Below, in pieces: positions 26,966 through 39,119 of a DNA stretch of 64,000 nt. Position numbers and translations under genes: made by a program. Origin of the DNA: Sodiomyces alkalinus F11 (lineage: Eukaryota > Ascomycota > Sordariomycetes > Glomerellales > Plectosphaerellaceae); the NCBI RefSeq assembly GCF_003711515.1, contig NW_021167083.1, positions 2,119,048 through 2,183,047 of the forward strand, given 5' to 3'. How positions within the stretch are numbered: the stretch's first letter is position 1; each line of letters starts with the position of its first letter. The notes under the pieces were generated by a model that saw only the letters and a list, made by a program, of their open reading frames with translations, was not told the origin of the DNA and made no database searches.

Positions 26966-27204
26966 CCTTATTTGTTCCGTCCTCTGTCCAGTATCAAATA
27001 AGCCGACCTCAGGGGCTCATCTCGCACTTGTTCTGAATTCAGTATGCGTTGTATCGATCAGTGGGTAGGTACAGTGGGTCGCCAAAAGTGAAGAGTAGAT
27101 TTGACACCACCACGCGTTTACAACGCGTTTTCAACCCTTTAACACCACGACCCTTCTACTTCAAAATTTACTAAAAATCGAAAATACGTCCTATAGCCCC
27201 GCGT
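26966..27204. promoter_or_regulatory. Upstream region of the misato/DML1 gene, ending at a copia LTR
   Basis: 240 bp of mostly normal-composition DNA from the ATG to the LTR start at 27205. A-rich stretches near 27150-27185 begin the transition to transposon DNA. No defined promoter element is visible. Confidence 0.4.
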
Positions 27205-27298
27205 GTCGTATGGGCACACGGACCACGACGAGGTCCCTAGGGTATCCATGCCTGACTAAGGACTTCGGATCTCGGGGACCTCGGGTATTAAGGATATA

Positions 27299-27729
27299 CC
27301 ATATAACCCCTGAAAAAACGTACAAAGTGGTACTTCGTGAACTACCCTTTTAGGAAGTTTAAAAAGGTTCAAGGTACGTACCTACACTAATAGCACTAAT
27401 ATAAAAACAACTTTTAATACTATTATAAATTATCTTTAGGTTAATCTCGAATCTATTTATAGCTATTTTATATAAGAAAGGATTTAGTTACTAGGTATAT
27501 ATATACGCGCTATATAGGAGGTGGTTTGTAAAGCTATTAGTTATTATTTAATATATTAAGGAGGTATATAGTAGTTTCTCAGAGTACTAAGTCCCCCTGT
27601 TTTAGTATATCTAAACGTGTAGAAAGTTCCTACCTCTTAATGTATCTAGTTATACTTATTGTCCTGATACTATTGGTTTATCTAGGCCCCGCGAGTATAT
27701 ATTAAACGTTTTTTTAGGAGTTAGATACT
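27299..27729. mobile_element. 430-bp MITE-like element inside a copia LTR
   Basis: An AT-rich stretch that interrupts the LTR sequence and is absent from every other LTR copy here. Its ends form an imperfect inverted repeat of about 20 bp: left TAACCCCTGAAAAAACGT (27304-27321), right complement CTAACTCCTAAAAAAACGT (near 27707-27724). It has no coding capacity. The flanking duplication is unclear, possibly ATAC. Confidence 0.6.
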
Positions 27730-28072
27730 AGTAAAGGAGGATACCGGAAAAGACTAGATAGGATCCAAATAACATAGTACCTATAATAGAGTCTTTACCA
27801 CCTAAATTAAGGGTATAAGAGACTTATGTAGATATAACTTTATATAATATATATATATAAGATTTCTACTCTATTAAGTTAATTATATAAGTGCTATTTT
27901 AATATATAATAGTTATAAGCCCGGTTTATAAAGCCTAAATAATAAATATTAATAAGGCTACCCTATTATATTATAAAAAGTAATTATATTTATATAAGCA
28001 CTTTGAAATAACTACTATTAACTTAATTAAAGTAATAAAGCGATTAATTAACTTACTAACCTACTTATTAAT

Positions 28073-28421
28073 TGTCAGATGCCTGCGGTAGTGGTTATAA
28101 TAGGTCCCTAGTGTAAACCTATAGGGGTCTAGGTATACCTAGTCTAAGACCCCTTAAGGCATAAATAAAGTAAGTTATTATATAGCAAATAGAATAGTCC
28201 CTCGAAGCAAATAAGGTAGTCCTCGAGGAAGTAAATAAGTAGTCCTCGAGGAGTAGAGCGTAGCCTTAAGGAGCGAGGGAGCCTCCCCTTTCAAAGGGGA
28301 GGCCAGCGATTAATCTGATTCTTTAGCTACCCCTACACTTTCCCACAGTGATCCTATTATGATTATACCTGGTTTCTTACTTAACCCTACCTTTCTACTC
28401 TTTACGACTACCCATTTAATA
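28073..28421. mobile_element. Candidate 349-bp solo LTR inserted in the copia A leader
   Basis: Begins TGTCAGATGCC and ends AATA. TTAAT precedes it (28068-28072) and follows it (28422-28426), giving a possible 5-bp target duplication. Copia A copies elsewhere lack this segment. Inside are two copies of AGTCCTCGAGGA and a hairpin around CCTCCCCTTTCAAAGGGGAGG (28271-28291). The site is AT-repetitive, so the duplication could be chance. Confidence 0.5.
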
Positions 28422-28425
28422 TTAA

Positions 28426-29422
28426 TTAACTAATAAATAAGTAAAGATATCTTCTAATATATTTAACGCCGAATAAAAGGTAGCTGCTATTACCCTTATT
28501 AACTAAAGGGATTAGGCGATATAGAAGTATACTATACGTGGTAAATCTGCCTCTTACTAGGATAACTATCTTAATCTAAAGCTAAGCGATAAGGAGGCTA
28601 ATGCCTACTTACTTCTTAAGCCTATACTACCTAATATTTGTAAATATAAAGCCCTTATTATAGACGTAAATACGGCGGAGGAGACCACGGCTACTATATC
28701 TTTTACTATTACGCTAAAGAGTGATAAGGCTACTAATACTACGGATACCGCTATCGCTACCACTATTATAGCTACCACGGCCGCCGGTAAAAAGAAGACG
28801 GCTGCTTATAGGAAGGCTACGGCCGTAATAAAAGAACCACCGATAAGGACGCCTACGTCTATTAACGACCTCTCTGAAAAAGGGCGTACGCGTTACCTAT
28901 AAAATCGCCGCGTATACCGCGAGGAAAAAGCAGATTATAACGCATAGTAGAAGGAATTAAATAAGGTATACTCGTATATTAAGGGGACCGTTAATACTAT
29001 ATTTTATAACCTCCTTACGTGGCTATAGAATAGTACCGTAAATAACCTATAAGCCTAGATTACTCTCCTTTACGCGTATATAGTACTAACCCTTATAGAC
29101 CTCCGTAAAAAAGCCTTAATTCTATATCGACGATATACTATAAAGGCTATATCTAAGGATATAGATCAATAGATTATAAGCTAGAAAATAGCGATGATAT
29201 ACTATGAATATATAGGTCTTTTAGAGCTATTAAGCGCGGACTATTCGTCGGAAAACGTGTTGAAAGCTATTAGACCTATCGCCTAGGAATAGAGTAATAA
29301 TTACCTAGTAAATAACTATAATAAGATTACGGAAAATAAACTAATAATTAATAACTTCGTAAAGGCTTTAAGGGCAGTTCTTAGTAATATAAAGAGCCTA
29401 TAATCCGCCGCTATAAAGCCTA
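28426..29422 (+). pseudogene. Copia A gag, third copy, decayed
   Basis: The most readable copy of the family's gag. It shows LNLKLSDKEANAYLLLKP near 28570-28630, an Ala/Thr-rich tract near 28680-28810, a Lys/Arg-rich segment (AAGKKKTAAYRKATAV near 28782-28830), then a helical C-terminus. Stops remain, mostly TAG/TAA. It ends abruptly at 29422 against copia B. Confidence 0.75.
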
Positions 29423-32400
29423 GCATTGCACGCTATGGCGTGCTGGACTTCCACCTAACGAGGGTTTATCTTAATGACGTTATTAGGTATAACCGTATAT
29501 ATAGTCGGCGACCTCGGGTACTTGGCACGGGCCTCCCCGCACCCAAAGCATAGTATAAATAGTAGTATCCTAGACTTATACCCTTAAGTCTAGAGAAATA
29601 AGACATAGATAATTCCGCGGTACCTTAATCCGATTATTCTAATTGTTATAAGCCTGGCTTAAACTAACAAAAATACCCTATTTCCGATCAATCTAGTAGA
29701 TCCCTGGCTATAAATAGCCTTACCTTTTTTACCTCGAATACTACTACGGATAGTGTATTCCGCTAAAAGTATCCGCCTGCTTATTCCCTTCCTCTACCGT
29801 TAATCCATTTCTCCACCACGCCGTTAATATTATCGCGATAGTTAGTATAACGGTTATCCTCTCTTCCCCTTACGAGTAGCAGGTATAGTTTAATCGCACG
29901 CTCGAAGAAGTTGCCGCCCTTGGCGTTAAAGAGCTTATAGATCTATCTTTAAAGAAGAATAAAGCCCTGCATTATTATCGGAACTGGAAGAGCTATCCAT
30001 AACGATTAACGCTACCTAGGAAGCACGATACAAGCTTTAGGTACCAAAAAATAAGAAGTACGAGCGATAGAGGGATAGCCTTATAGCTATCGCGCGGTAT
30101 ATTAATTCGACGATCGACTACTAGCTTTAAGAAGCCCTTATAGGCGTATAGGATACAAAGAGGAAGCTAAGCACCCTGAAGAAAAAGTTAGAACCTTCTA
30201 ATATAGCGTAGAAAGCCTTGGTTAAGCGCTGTTAGGTCGATTACCTTACTATTATTAAGAAAACGTCCCACGATAAGTGGCTTAACGATTTCGAAAAACT
30301 ATGCTAAGAAGCTATGACTTACGAAGTAAGGGCGATTAATTCCACCGAAGATTAACTGCACGTGTTCTTTAATACGATAGCTTCGGTAGTACTAGAATAG
30401 TTAGAGCCGTGATACTCTTTAATCCTGTTATTAGTATCGGATAAGCTGCCATCGGTATTATTAGTTATTAACGAGTGTAAGACGTGGCTGCGATATCGCC
30501 ACCCTTAACGCCTCGATTATAGCTAGGCGCTGCTTCCTTCTATACGGCGATATTCCTAGGAAAAGATAAAGAAGGTAAACCTACTAATAACGCCGTAAAC
30601 GCTTCTTCTTCGCCGCCGGCGATAAGGGAGTGGATTTACGATTACCAAAAAGTAAAGAAAGTAAGGAGCTTTTACTAACTATAATAGACCTGCCCTAATA
30701 TTGACGAGGGGCGCCGGAAGAATGGTTAGAAGCCCTTAAAGGACATTATAGAATACTGCGACCGCGTTATTAGCTCGTAGGATAAAGATTGTTAAAAGAG
30801 ATTCAGGAAGAACCTTAAGGATAACGTCGAAAAGCAGCGAAAACAGACCTCTCGGAAGTCACCCGCGAAAGATACGTTAAAAGAGGTATCTAACTTCGTT
30901 AATAGCGGGGCTATAGATTCGGAAGATAACGAATCTAACTCGTACAGGATATACTCGTTTTTTAACGAGTAGGCGATAATATTCCTGAATAACCACTCTG
31001 GCCTGCTTATTAACGAACTACTTATAGATTCCGGAACGCCTTAGTATATAACGAATTAAAGGTATCTGCTTAAAGACTTTAAACCTGTAGTAGCGACAGG
31101 GAAGATCGTAATATTCGAACTAGGTAGAGGACTCTTAAACCCTATTAAGGGGTACGGCACCTTAAATATGTAAGTGGAGGATAAGTAAGGTTATTCTATT
31201 AATCTTATTCTTCGAAATACGGCGTTTATAGATAGGTATCCGACTACCCTATTATCGACGAGGCGGTTAATAGAAGAAGAAGGTATCGAGTTTTTAACTA
31301 AGGAAGAGATGCTTAAAAAGAGTAGTATAACTCTTCCCCTCTCTAACGTCCACGGTTAGTATATCCTTAAACCAACTAATAGTTACTTAAAGGCGTTAAA
31401 CGCCTCGAGCTTTTTTAATAGCTCGAAAAAACTAAGTATTAGCGTGGTAGAAGCCGTATTATAGCATAAGCGCCTCGGGTATATAAGCCCTAGAGTACTC
31501 GAAAAGATCTTAATAGCCTATTCTGGGGCTATTATAAAGAGTAAAGGACCATTAAAGATCGAATACGAGGCCTACGCGACGTTAAAAGCGTAGAGGGTAG
31601 TATCGCGATAAGCACCTACCTATTAGCCTTCACGACCTTAGTATAGAGTTAATATTAACCTCTTTTCTATAGAGGAATCGTATAACGGTATAAAGGTTAT
31701 AATCCCATTCCACGACCTTTACACAAAAAGCACGGTTATTTAACTGCTTCCGAATTATACACCGTCCCTTAAAGTAGTAGCTGACTTCGAGCTTTACCTA
31801 TAGCGTTAGTATCGCTATACGATAGCGGTAGCTAGACTTAATAGGGAATACGCCTTACGGAAGGACTTTAAGGAATAGATATAGGATCGCGGTATCCTGA
31901 TAAAGAGGTCCTCTCCCTATATAGTAGCGCAGAATATGGAAGTAAAACGCCACGGCGGTATTATCTTTAGAATCGCGAGGATATTAATAACGGTATTAGG
32001 ATTCGATTAGAAGTGGTGGCCAGAGATTATATCGGCTACTACTTACTTATATAATAGGATCCCTTATAAAGACCTTAAGTGGAAAACGCTATAAGGGCGC
32101 CTTAAGGAATAGGTGACGAAGGAAGGCCTCGAGAGATATACGACGCCTCTAATAATTAGCTACCTAAAAAGGTATAGATACTATGCCTATTCTCTAACCG
32201 CCGACTACTAATAAGGCCACCGTAAGAACGAAAAGCTCCTATAAAGAGTATATATCGAATATCTAATCGGCTACGAGAGTATTAATATCTACCGAATCTA
32301 GGTACTAAAGCTCGAGAGAATCCTTCGGATAAGGGATATAACCTTTAACGAATCGGTGGTATTTAAAAATCGTGGGTTTAAACTAGAGGTATCGATTAAG

Positions 32401-33175
32401 CTTTTCGAGTAGCTTTATATTCCTGTCGGTGACTAAGATCCGATTAATTCGGCTGCTTTAGAAATCGTTAGTTTTAACTATAAAAGGAATATCTAGTAGA
32501 ACTTAATGATTAAGGGAATATAGCCTCCGCGAGGTGCTGCTAATACCGCTATTAAATATACGGTAATAAGATTCGTTCCAAATAGGTTATTTAAGGAGGA
32601 AGAAATTAAAGGATTATTAACTTAATCGTCGATTTCTAAAGGTATAATATTAATAACGACGTTGTTAGTAATAGTAGGCATAACCACGGCTCCTTTAGTT
32701 ATTCCGAGGCCGAATACCTAAGCTACTCCTTCGGTAACGCTATTAACCTCCTTAATAACACCTATAGCTTTAAGAGCTTTAACGGTTCTTCTACCTATAA
32801 TAATAATACCTTTAGCCTTAAGAACCTCTATAGCTTCGGCGGATACTATTACTATTACCACTACCGTTACTTCTCTAGCTAGAACCGTGGCACACACTAT
32901 AGTTCTTCTATCGCCACTAGTAGACGCTATAGAACGTTAAGAAGATATCTCTTTAGAAGACTCGTCTTCCGAAGATAATAGTTCTTCTTTGGAGGAATCC
33001 GATAATCCTATACCTCTATAAGCTATAGACCTCTTATCGCTAAAGCCAGATACTCCTACTACTACTCCTATAGCTACTCCCCTTACTACTCGCCCTACTA
33101 CCACTACTTTCTACTCCTCTTCCACTACTAATAGGCTATCTATTATCCTTCCTACAACTCATATAGGGGGACCTA
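29423..33175 (+). mobile_element. Ty1/copia family B fragment: 5' LTR, gag, protease, integrase
   Basis: A second copia family. The left part (from about 29426, TGCACGCTATGGCGTGC, itself a small palindrome) looks like a 5' LTR with a TATA-like TATAAATA near 29555. Plus-strand translation gives a long charged Gag, a protease region LLIDSGTP near 31020-31050, and the integrase C-terminal part WWPEIISATTYLYNRIPYKD near 32013-32075. Typical copia text follows (YLIGYESINIYRI near 32260-32300, RDITFNESVVF near 32330-32365). An acidic/Ser-rich linker near 32940-33010 follows. The sequence then stops matching: reverse transcriptase and RNase H are missing, lost at the LINE junction near 33175. Confidence 0.8.
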
Positions 33176-33469
33176 CGTTTTATGCGCAAACGCCTTAAAC
33201 CACGCAAAGACTATATCAATCGATAGCTCTTTTCAAGTTCTATACGCCTATATATAGTCTTGTATCGCGCAGGCTCTAATTTAGGCGTATTATAAGTGCG
33301 AAAATGGCTGGAAATGGGCTTGCGGCTCCCCCGTATACGGGGAAAAAGTCTAATATAGCCCGTGCGCCCACGCTGATAAAGTAGTAAGCCTAGCCGCGTA
33401 GAGCCGTACCCCCAACCTCTACCTAGCCCTAACGCTATAAATAATAACCCACTAGCCATAATACTAGCT

Positions 33470-34990
33470 ATAATAACGCCCCTAACGCCCCTAACGGCCC
33501 TAACGCCCCCCCCCCTAAGGCCCCTATAACTATAGAGGGCCTAGGGGAGGTAAATATAGATAATACCTCTAATAGAGAGAATTTAACCCTCGCTACGCCT
33601 CTAAATTCGAAAAGGCACCTTAGCCCTTTTACACCTATACCTAGACGTTTTTCTAGGACCCGAATCGAATCCCCCTCGGACTCGGAAGCCGAAGGCGCTT
33701 TCGAAACGCCCTTTAAGGCCCCGCCTGCTTCTAGGGCCCCCCCTGCTGAAAAGCCGAGCCTTTTAGGCTCTAAATAGGCTAAAAGGGCGCCTGGAATAGC
33801 TAAAGCCCCTGGAGAAACCTCGGTCGAGCCCCAGAAGTTGACTAGTTCGGCTAGTAAGGTATAGGCTAAGGAATTACTCTAATAGGCCTTTTAGCTGCTT
33901 TAATAGGCCTATACCCTTAACACTGCCCCCTAGATTAGAGCCGTATCCGTAGGGCTTAAATTTACTATCGACGGAGCCTCGAGCCCCTAGCCTACTATAC
34001 TCGAATAGAGGGTCGACGCACTAGCTTAGGTAGTTTATAGACTTATAGAATAGTAGCCTAAATCCCTTTATAGCGAGGCTTTAAAGGGAAAAAAAGGCTC
34101 TATCTAGGCCCCTATTTTAGGGGCTTTAGTAGTTTTAATACTATTAGCCCCTCTCCCCCTAGCACCCCTCCTAATAGACCCTAAAAAGGTCTCTAAGGTT
34201 ATTCTATAGCCTACGGCAGGGGCAGCGATTCCTAGGGATAACTTTAACCCCCTCGCGCTTCGGAATAAGCTAAATAAGGCCCTAAAATTCCCTATAGTCG
34301 CGGCCATTACCCGGTCGACTAATGGGAACCTTATTTTACCCCCGGGACCGAAATACAGCGTTTAATAGCTCCTAGACTCGCAGAATTAGTAGTTTAAAGA
34401 GCTAAACCTCCCTCTCTAGCCTCCCTAGCCTATAGGCGACTAGTTTAAGCTTATTATTAAATAGGTGCCTTCTAGAGCCTTTAGGGCTAGGGGTAGCGAT
34501 ACCCCTTTACCCGATCCTTCCGAGCCGCTATAAGAGGCCCTACATCAAAGCCTATAACAGGGCCTAGGTCTACAGGACCTAGCCACCGAAATCGACACCT
34601 TTGACTCTATTATGGTAGTATGGAAGCCTCGGTGGCTAGGGGCTCTAAATACGTTTTACGGTATTGTAGTTATTTCTATACCCTCTACTAAAGAATAGAA
34701 GTACTGCCTAAAACAAGGGCTCTATATAGCCGGCCAGCGGCTAAAGGTCTATAAATATAGGCCTATAACCCCTAGAACCTAGTGCTCTAACTGCTAGAAA
34801 TTCAGGTATACCCGGGGAACCTATAAAGGCCTAGTTACCTGCCCTATCTACGCTATTAAAGGCTATAAGGAGGAATACTACTACTATAACGAGTATAAAG
34901 AATACAGAGACTACGAGTAAAGGACCTATAAGTGCTATAACTACGAGGGAGATTACCTCCCCTTTAGCAGGGACTACGAGGTCTTTCGAG
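33470..34990 (+). pseudogene. LINE ORF1, zinc-knuckle Gag-like protein, decayed
   Basis: Pro/Ala-rich N-terminal part followed by a nucleic-acid-binding region. Near 34779-34850 the reading CSNCQKFRYTRGTY matches a CCHC zinc knuckle in which some His/Cys positions are now Tyr, the change expected from RIP (CAC to TAC, TGC to TAC). A second damaged Cys/Tyr-rich segment follows near 34860-34990. Confidence 0.7.
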
Positions 34991-35009
34991 CTATAAAACC
35001 CTAAATTCT

Positions 35010-37690
35010 ATAAATAAAGAGCCTTTTAGCTGGATAGTTATCCGGTTTATTTAATATAACGTCGATAAATAGGCCCCGGCGCTAGAGACTATTCTGGAAT
35101 AGGCTTTAGAGGCTTCGGCTAATATAGTCCTTATTTAGGAACCAGCCTGCGTCTTATTACTAGAAGGGTGGTTTATTCGGAACCACCCTGCTTTCTATAC
35201 CCTTACGCCTATATTCTAGAAAACCTAGTTCTTCCCTATTAAGCCTAGGGTCCTTACGTATATAAGAAAGGGCTTTAGTATCGATTTATCATACCGAGAT
35301 AACCTTCTAGACGATATAGACGCGCAGACTATAGAGGTTTATTATTCATAGACATTCTATATTCTATATGTCTATAATTAGATAGAATAGAACCCCGAAA
35401 CGATAGGCCGAGGGCGGCCCCCTAGCCCTACCCCTTCTACCTCTTCCACTTCTTCTTCTTCTTTCCCCTCCTTTTTAGGCCCTAGAAGCCGGCCCTAGAC
35501 CGAGGATCGAGTGCTATAGGGCCTATAGGTCCCACACTTAGTATAGGGTACTTTAATAGAAACTACTAGTAGTGGAACGGAGCTGCTACTAACCAGGCTT
35601 CTATTAAGGCTAGGCTTTAGTAGACTCGTTAGACAGCCTCGGAGCTACCTGTTTAGTGAATTCTGAAGAAGTTAACCTGAACAGGGGGACCTTTTTTAGG
35701 TCTAATCTTCGTTAATAGTCGGTTATAGACCTAGCCTTTTACACGCCCGGTTTTAATCGTCTCCGCTTTAATAAGTAGGAATATATTAAAAACACTACCT
35801 CTCTATACCACGCTATCCTCCTTTCGGCTACTATTTTAGACTTTAAAGGTCCTATAAACAGGACCCTCCCGCTAGCATATAACTATAAGCTAGCAGATTA
35901 GGACCTATTTTCTAGTACCCTAAAAAGCCTAGAACCTAGCCTTAACCAGGATATTTGATAGGCTATTAACGCCTTAGAATAGGATTCTTTAGGCCGCTAC
36001 CTTTTGGATACTATTAGTCTAGCGCTTAAGGCTTTAATGCCTATGCTATGGGTAGTAGGGCGTTCGAAGCCGTGGTGGACTAAAGAGCTAAAGACCCTGC
36101 GAAAATCAGCTAATAGGGCCTTTAGGGCTCTTCGAAAGGTAAAAAAGGAGGCCTTAGCTACCCAGGCGCTTTTAGAAGCCTCCTAGAAAGAAGCTCGAAA
36201 CGCTTACTATTAGGCGGTTAAAATAGTAAAAAACGACTACTAGGAGGCCTTCCTAGCCCACGCCAAAGGCCCTAAAACTTTTAAGGACTATAACTATACG
36301 AAAAGCGGCCTTAACGCGAAAGTCCTACCGATTTAAACGCCTACGAAGTAAAGGGCCTACGCCTTCGAAGATAAATACAACGCCTTACTTCACACCCTTT
36401 TTCCAGCACCTTCTTCTTCTTCTTCTTCTTCTTCCGCCACCAACACCCCTAAAGCCCCTATATCTATAGGCCCTTTAGGGGGCCTAGGCCCCTCCTACCA
36501 TTCGAACGGCCCCTAGAGCCGGACTAGATCAAACAGTAAGGGTCTTAAAAAGCCGTGGGAGTGGCCTAGCCTATAGGCTACCGAACTACAGTGCGCTATA
36601 TTCGGAGCTGCTAAGGGGAAAGCCCTAGGGCCTGATGGGATTAGTCTAAGCCCGATCCAGCAGGCCTATAAGGTTACCCCCGGGTCCTTTTTATAAGGCT
36701 ATTTAGCCCTGCTTATAGCAGGCCATTACCCTACCTGCTAGAAGGAAGCCTTAGGGTCGTTTTACCGAAGCCAGGGAAGAAGGACTATTCTAATCTAAGT
36801 CTTGTAGGATTATAACCCTTTTAAACTGCTCAGGTAAAGTCCTTAAGAGGGCTATAGCTACTAGGCTTAGCTTTATAGCTAATACCCACGACGACCTTCT
36901 ATACCCTAGTTAAATAGGGGGTAAAGAATAACGCTCTGTAATCGATACGGCCCTTCTCCTCCTCTACTATATCGAAAAACAGCGCAAATCACGCCAGAAT
37001 TCTATAATTTCTACGCTATTTTTAGATATTAAGGGAGCCTTCGATCACGTCGCCCGTGCCTCGCTAGTCAGGACCCTTTAAGAACTATAACTACCTCCGA
37101 TTCTAGTTAAATAGGTAGCCTTCTTTACAGAAAACAGGCGTATCTAATTAGCCTTCGAGGGGCAGGTTTAGTAGCCTACCCCCCTAAATATAGGGGTTCT
37201 ATAAGGCTCCCCGGGTTCCCCTATCCTATTCCTGATTTATATTAGAAAGATTATAACGGGGCCGGATTCTCAGGGCCTTTAGCTATCTTATATCGACGAT
37301 TTCTAGCTACCTATAGTGTCTACGTCGACTAGGAAAAACTATAAACCCCTAGACAAAGCCGTAGCCTCCCTTTTCAACGCAGCAGAAGTTAACTAAGTCC
37401 TCTTTAACTCTAAAAGAACAGAGCTTATTCACTTCTACCGAAGACGCTCTAAAAAGGATATTCTAGTTACTATAGAGGGGCACTTAGTTAAACCCGCGCT
37501 AGGTGCTATAAGGTGGCTAGGGGTCTGGGTTAATCCTAAGCTATCCTTTAAATCCCACGTCGAAAAACGCCTAAATTCAGCTTCGGGGGCCCTAAATAGG
37601 TTACACAGGCTAGCTAGCTCGCAGAGGGGCCTTTCTTTTAAGGCCCTACGCTAGCTGTATTAATACGCCCTAGATTCCACCGGGAACGCT
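35010..37690 (+). pseudogene. LINE ORF2, endonuclease-reverse transcriptase, decayed
   Basis: Endonuclease N-terminus NIVLI-EPA near 35115-35145. The linker motif SKPWWTKELKTLRKSANRAF is in a short open stretch at 36064-36123. The reverse transcriptase begins at AAKGKALGPDGIS near 36609-36647, has TLFLDIKGAFDHVARAS near 37010-37060, a damaged GVP-GSP-SPILF box near 37195-37235 and the catalytic YIDDF near 37289-37303, intact here. Stops elsewhere rule out function. Confidence 0.82.
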
Positions 37691-37770
37691 AGGGCGTACT
37701 ACGGGGTACCCTAGCCGTACTATAGTATAAGCCATAGCATGCACGGGGTACGCTATAGGTACCTTTAGGG

Positions 37771-38021
37771 AATACTATAGCTTCCTTAGGGTATAATTAG
37801 TGAATACCGGGGAATCCCCCGGGCTCCTATACGTAAAAGCCAAGGATTTCACGGGGTTTACCCGTGGAATACTTAAGTCCTAGGGGCGCGCCCCCCTTAG
37901 TTTAGAGAAGATATCTTATTTTACCACTATTTACGGCACCCTAAGGTTACCCTTTAGAAATTCTGGCTCCTAAGTCCTATAGTACTGGCTGGCTAGATAT
38001 ATGCCTGGTTAGGGCATATTA
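37771..38021. repeat. 250-bp LTR-like repeat, copy 2
   Basis: Same orientation and length as 6013-6262, with RIP-type differences. It lies between the LINE end and a tandem-repeat zone and has no adjoining internal element, consistent with a solo LTR. Confidence 0.6.
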
Positions 38022-39119
38022 AATAGTAGTAACTAAGCTTTCAGGTAAGGTTTATATACCGCCGCCCGGCGCGGACTATATATACCAAGACTAAATAGGT
38101 ATATAGTTTACTAGCGAACGCTAGTATGCTAGGCGTAGCCGCCCTTAATAGCGCGGACTACGTATACTAAGACTAAATAGATATAAGGCGCGCTAGGCGA
38201 AAACGCCTCCCCTTTAATAGGTCTAGGCGTGGAGTAATAAAGGAAACCACCGTTAAGCGTAGGAATAGCGACTATACTAACCTATACTAGCCGTGGAACC
38301 CGAGCTTTAACACTGCGATATCCTTCCTAATAATCGCTAATCGGCGTAGGATAACGACCTTACTAACCTACACCGGCACTAACCTTCTTAACGATCGCCT
38401 AAGAGCGTAGGATAATAACTATACTATCCTATATACTAGAGTCCTCTGTGGAACTAGAGTCCTGATAGAGAACTATAGGGTATACTAATATCCTCCCCTC
38501 TACTATAGTATTAAGCTACTCGATAATCCCCCCCCCCCCCCTAATCGCCTCCCCTTTAGTAAGTCTAGGCGTAGAGTAGACTAAGGAATCTATAGTCGCT
38601 GATAAAGTATAGGAATAACGCCTATACTAATATATACTAGCACCACTATAGATCCCTAGCTCCGATATACTACTAATATTCCTAATAATCGCTAAAAAAT
38701 AACCGTTCTAATAACCGTTAAGGGGAAGGATAACGATTATACTATTCTATATACTAACGTCCTCTATAGAACCTAAGCTTCGACTAAAGAACCACGGGGC
38801 GTATTAACCTTTCCCCCCTCCTCCTCTTCTCCGCGGAGTATACTAAAGAATCTACGGTTAATAGTTACGCGTAGGGATAGCGCTTATACTAACCTATACT
38901 AGCATTTACCGTAGAATAATCCCGAGCTCTAATACCTATTAATAATTCCCCCCCCCCCCTCCTACTATAGCACTAAACTACTCGATAATCCCCCCTTTCT
39001 TTTTACCCTAGTATAAAGCCACTTTATGACCCCCCCCCCCCCTTTTTTTTTCCCCCTTGTCCCGCGGAGTATAAAGGGAGCCGACCTCCCTTTACCGTAA
39101 TCTTCCCTTTACCTATGCT
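38022..39119. repeat. Imperfect tandem repeats with poly-C runs
   Basis: Three decayed units of roughly 300-350 bp begin near 38203, 38547 and 38825. Each has the order 'GGTCTAGGCGTGGAGTA', 'GCGTAGGAATAGCG', 'ACTATACTAACCTATACTAG', later ending in a C run. Poly-C tracts of 9-15 bases occur near 38528, 38949 and 39032. No coding frame is evident. It could be the long untranslated part of a retroelement or a satellite-like array. Confidence 0.6.

Larger units (their letters stand above)
27205..29422 (+). mobile_element. Copia A fragment with LTR and gag, carrying two insertions
   Basis: Plus-strand copy of copia A. The LTR starts TGTCGTATGGGCA at 27205, is interrupted at about 27299-27729 by a small TIR element, and ends near 27911. 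The leader continues to 28072, is interrupted by a 349-bp LTR-like insertion (28073-28421), and then gag runs to 29422, where another copia family cuts in. The first 100 bp of the LTR keep more CA/TG than the interior. Confidence 0.82.
33176..37690 (+). mobile_element. Tad1-like LINE, RIP-decayed, 3'-truncated
   Basis: Non-LTR retrotransposon with ORF1 (about 33470-34990) and ORF2 (about 35010-37690). The order is zinc-knuckle protein, endonuclease, reverse transcriptase. The sequence stops resembling ORF2 around 37660-37690, before an RNase H domain. Junctions with copia B (left) and the repeat at 37771 (right) are approximate. Confidence 0.8.

Noticed and set aside
33211..33459. Minus-strand open frame of 82 codons
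   Set aside because: It lies antisense to the 5' region of a LINE and has no start context or recognisable domain.
36409..36435. (CTT)n run as a regulatory element
   Set aside because: It is a simple repeat encoding Ser/Leu inside LINE ORF2, with no sign of regulatory use.
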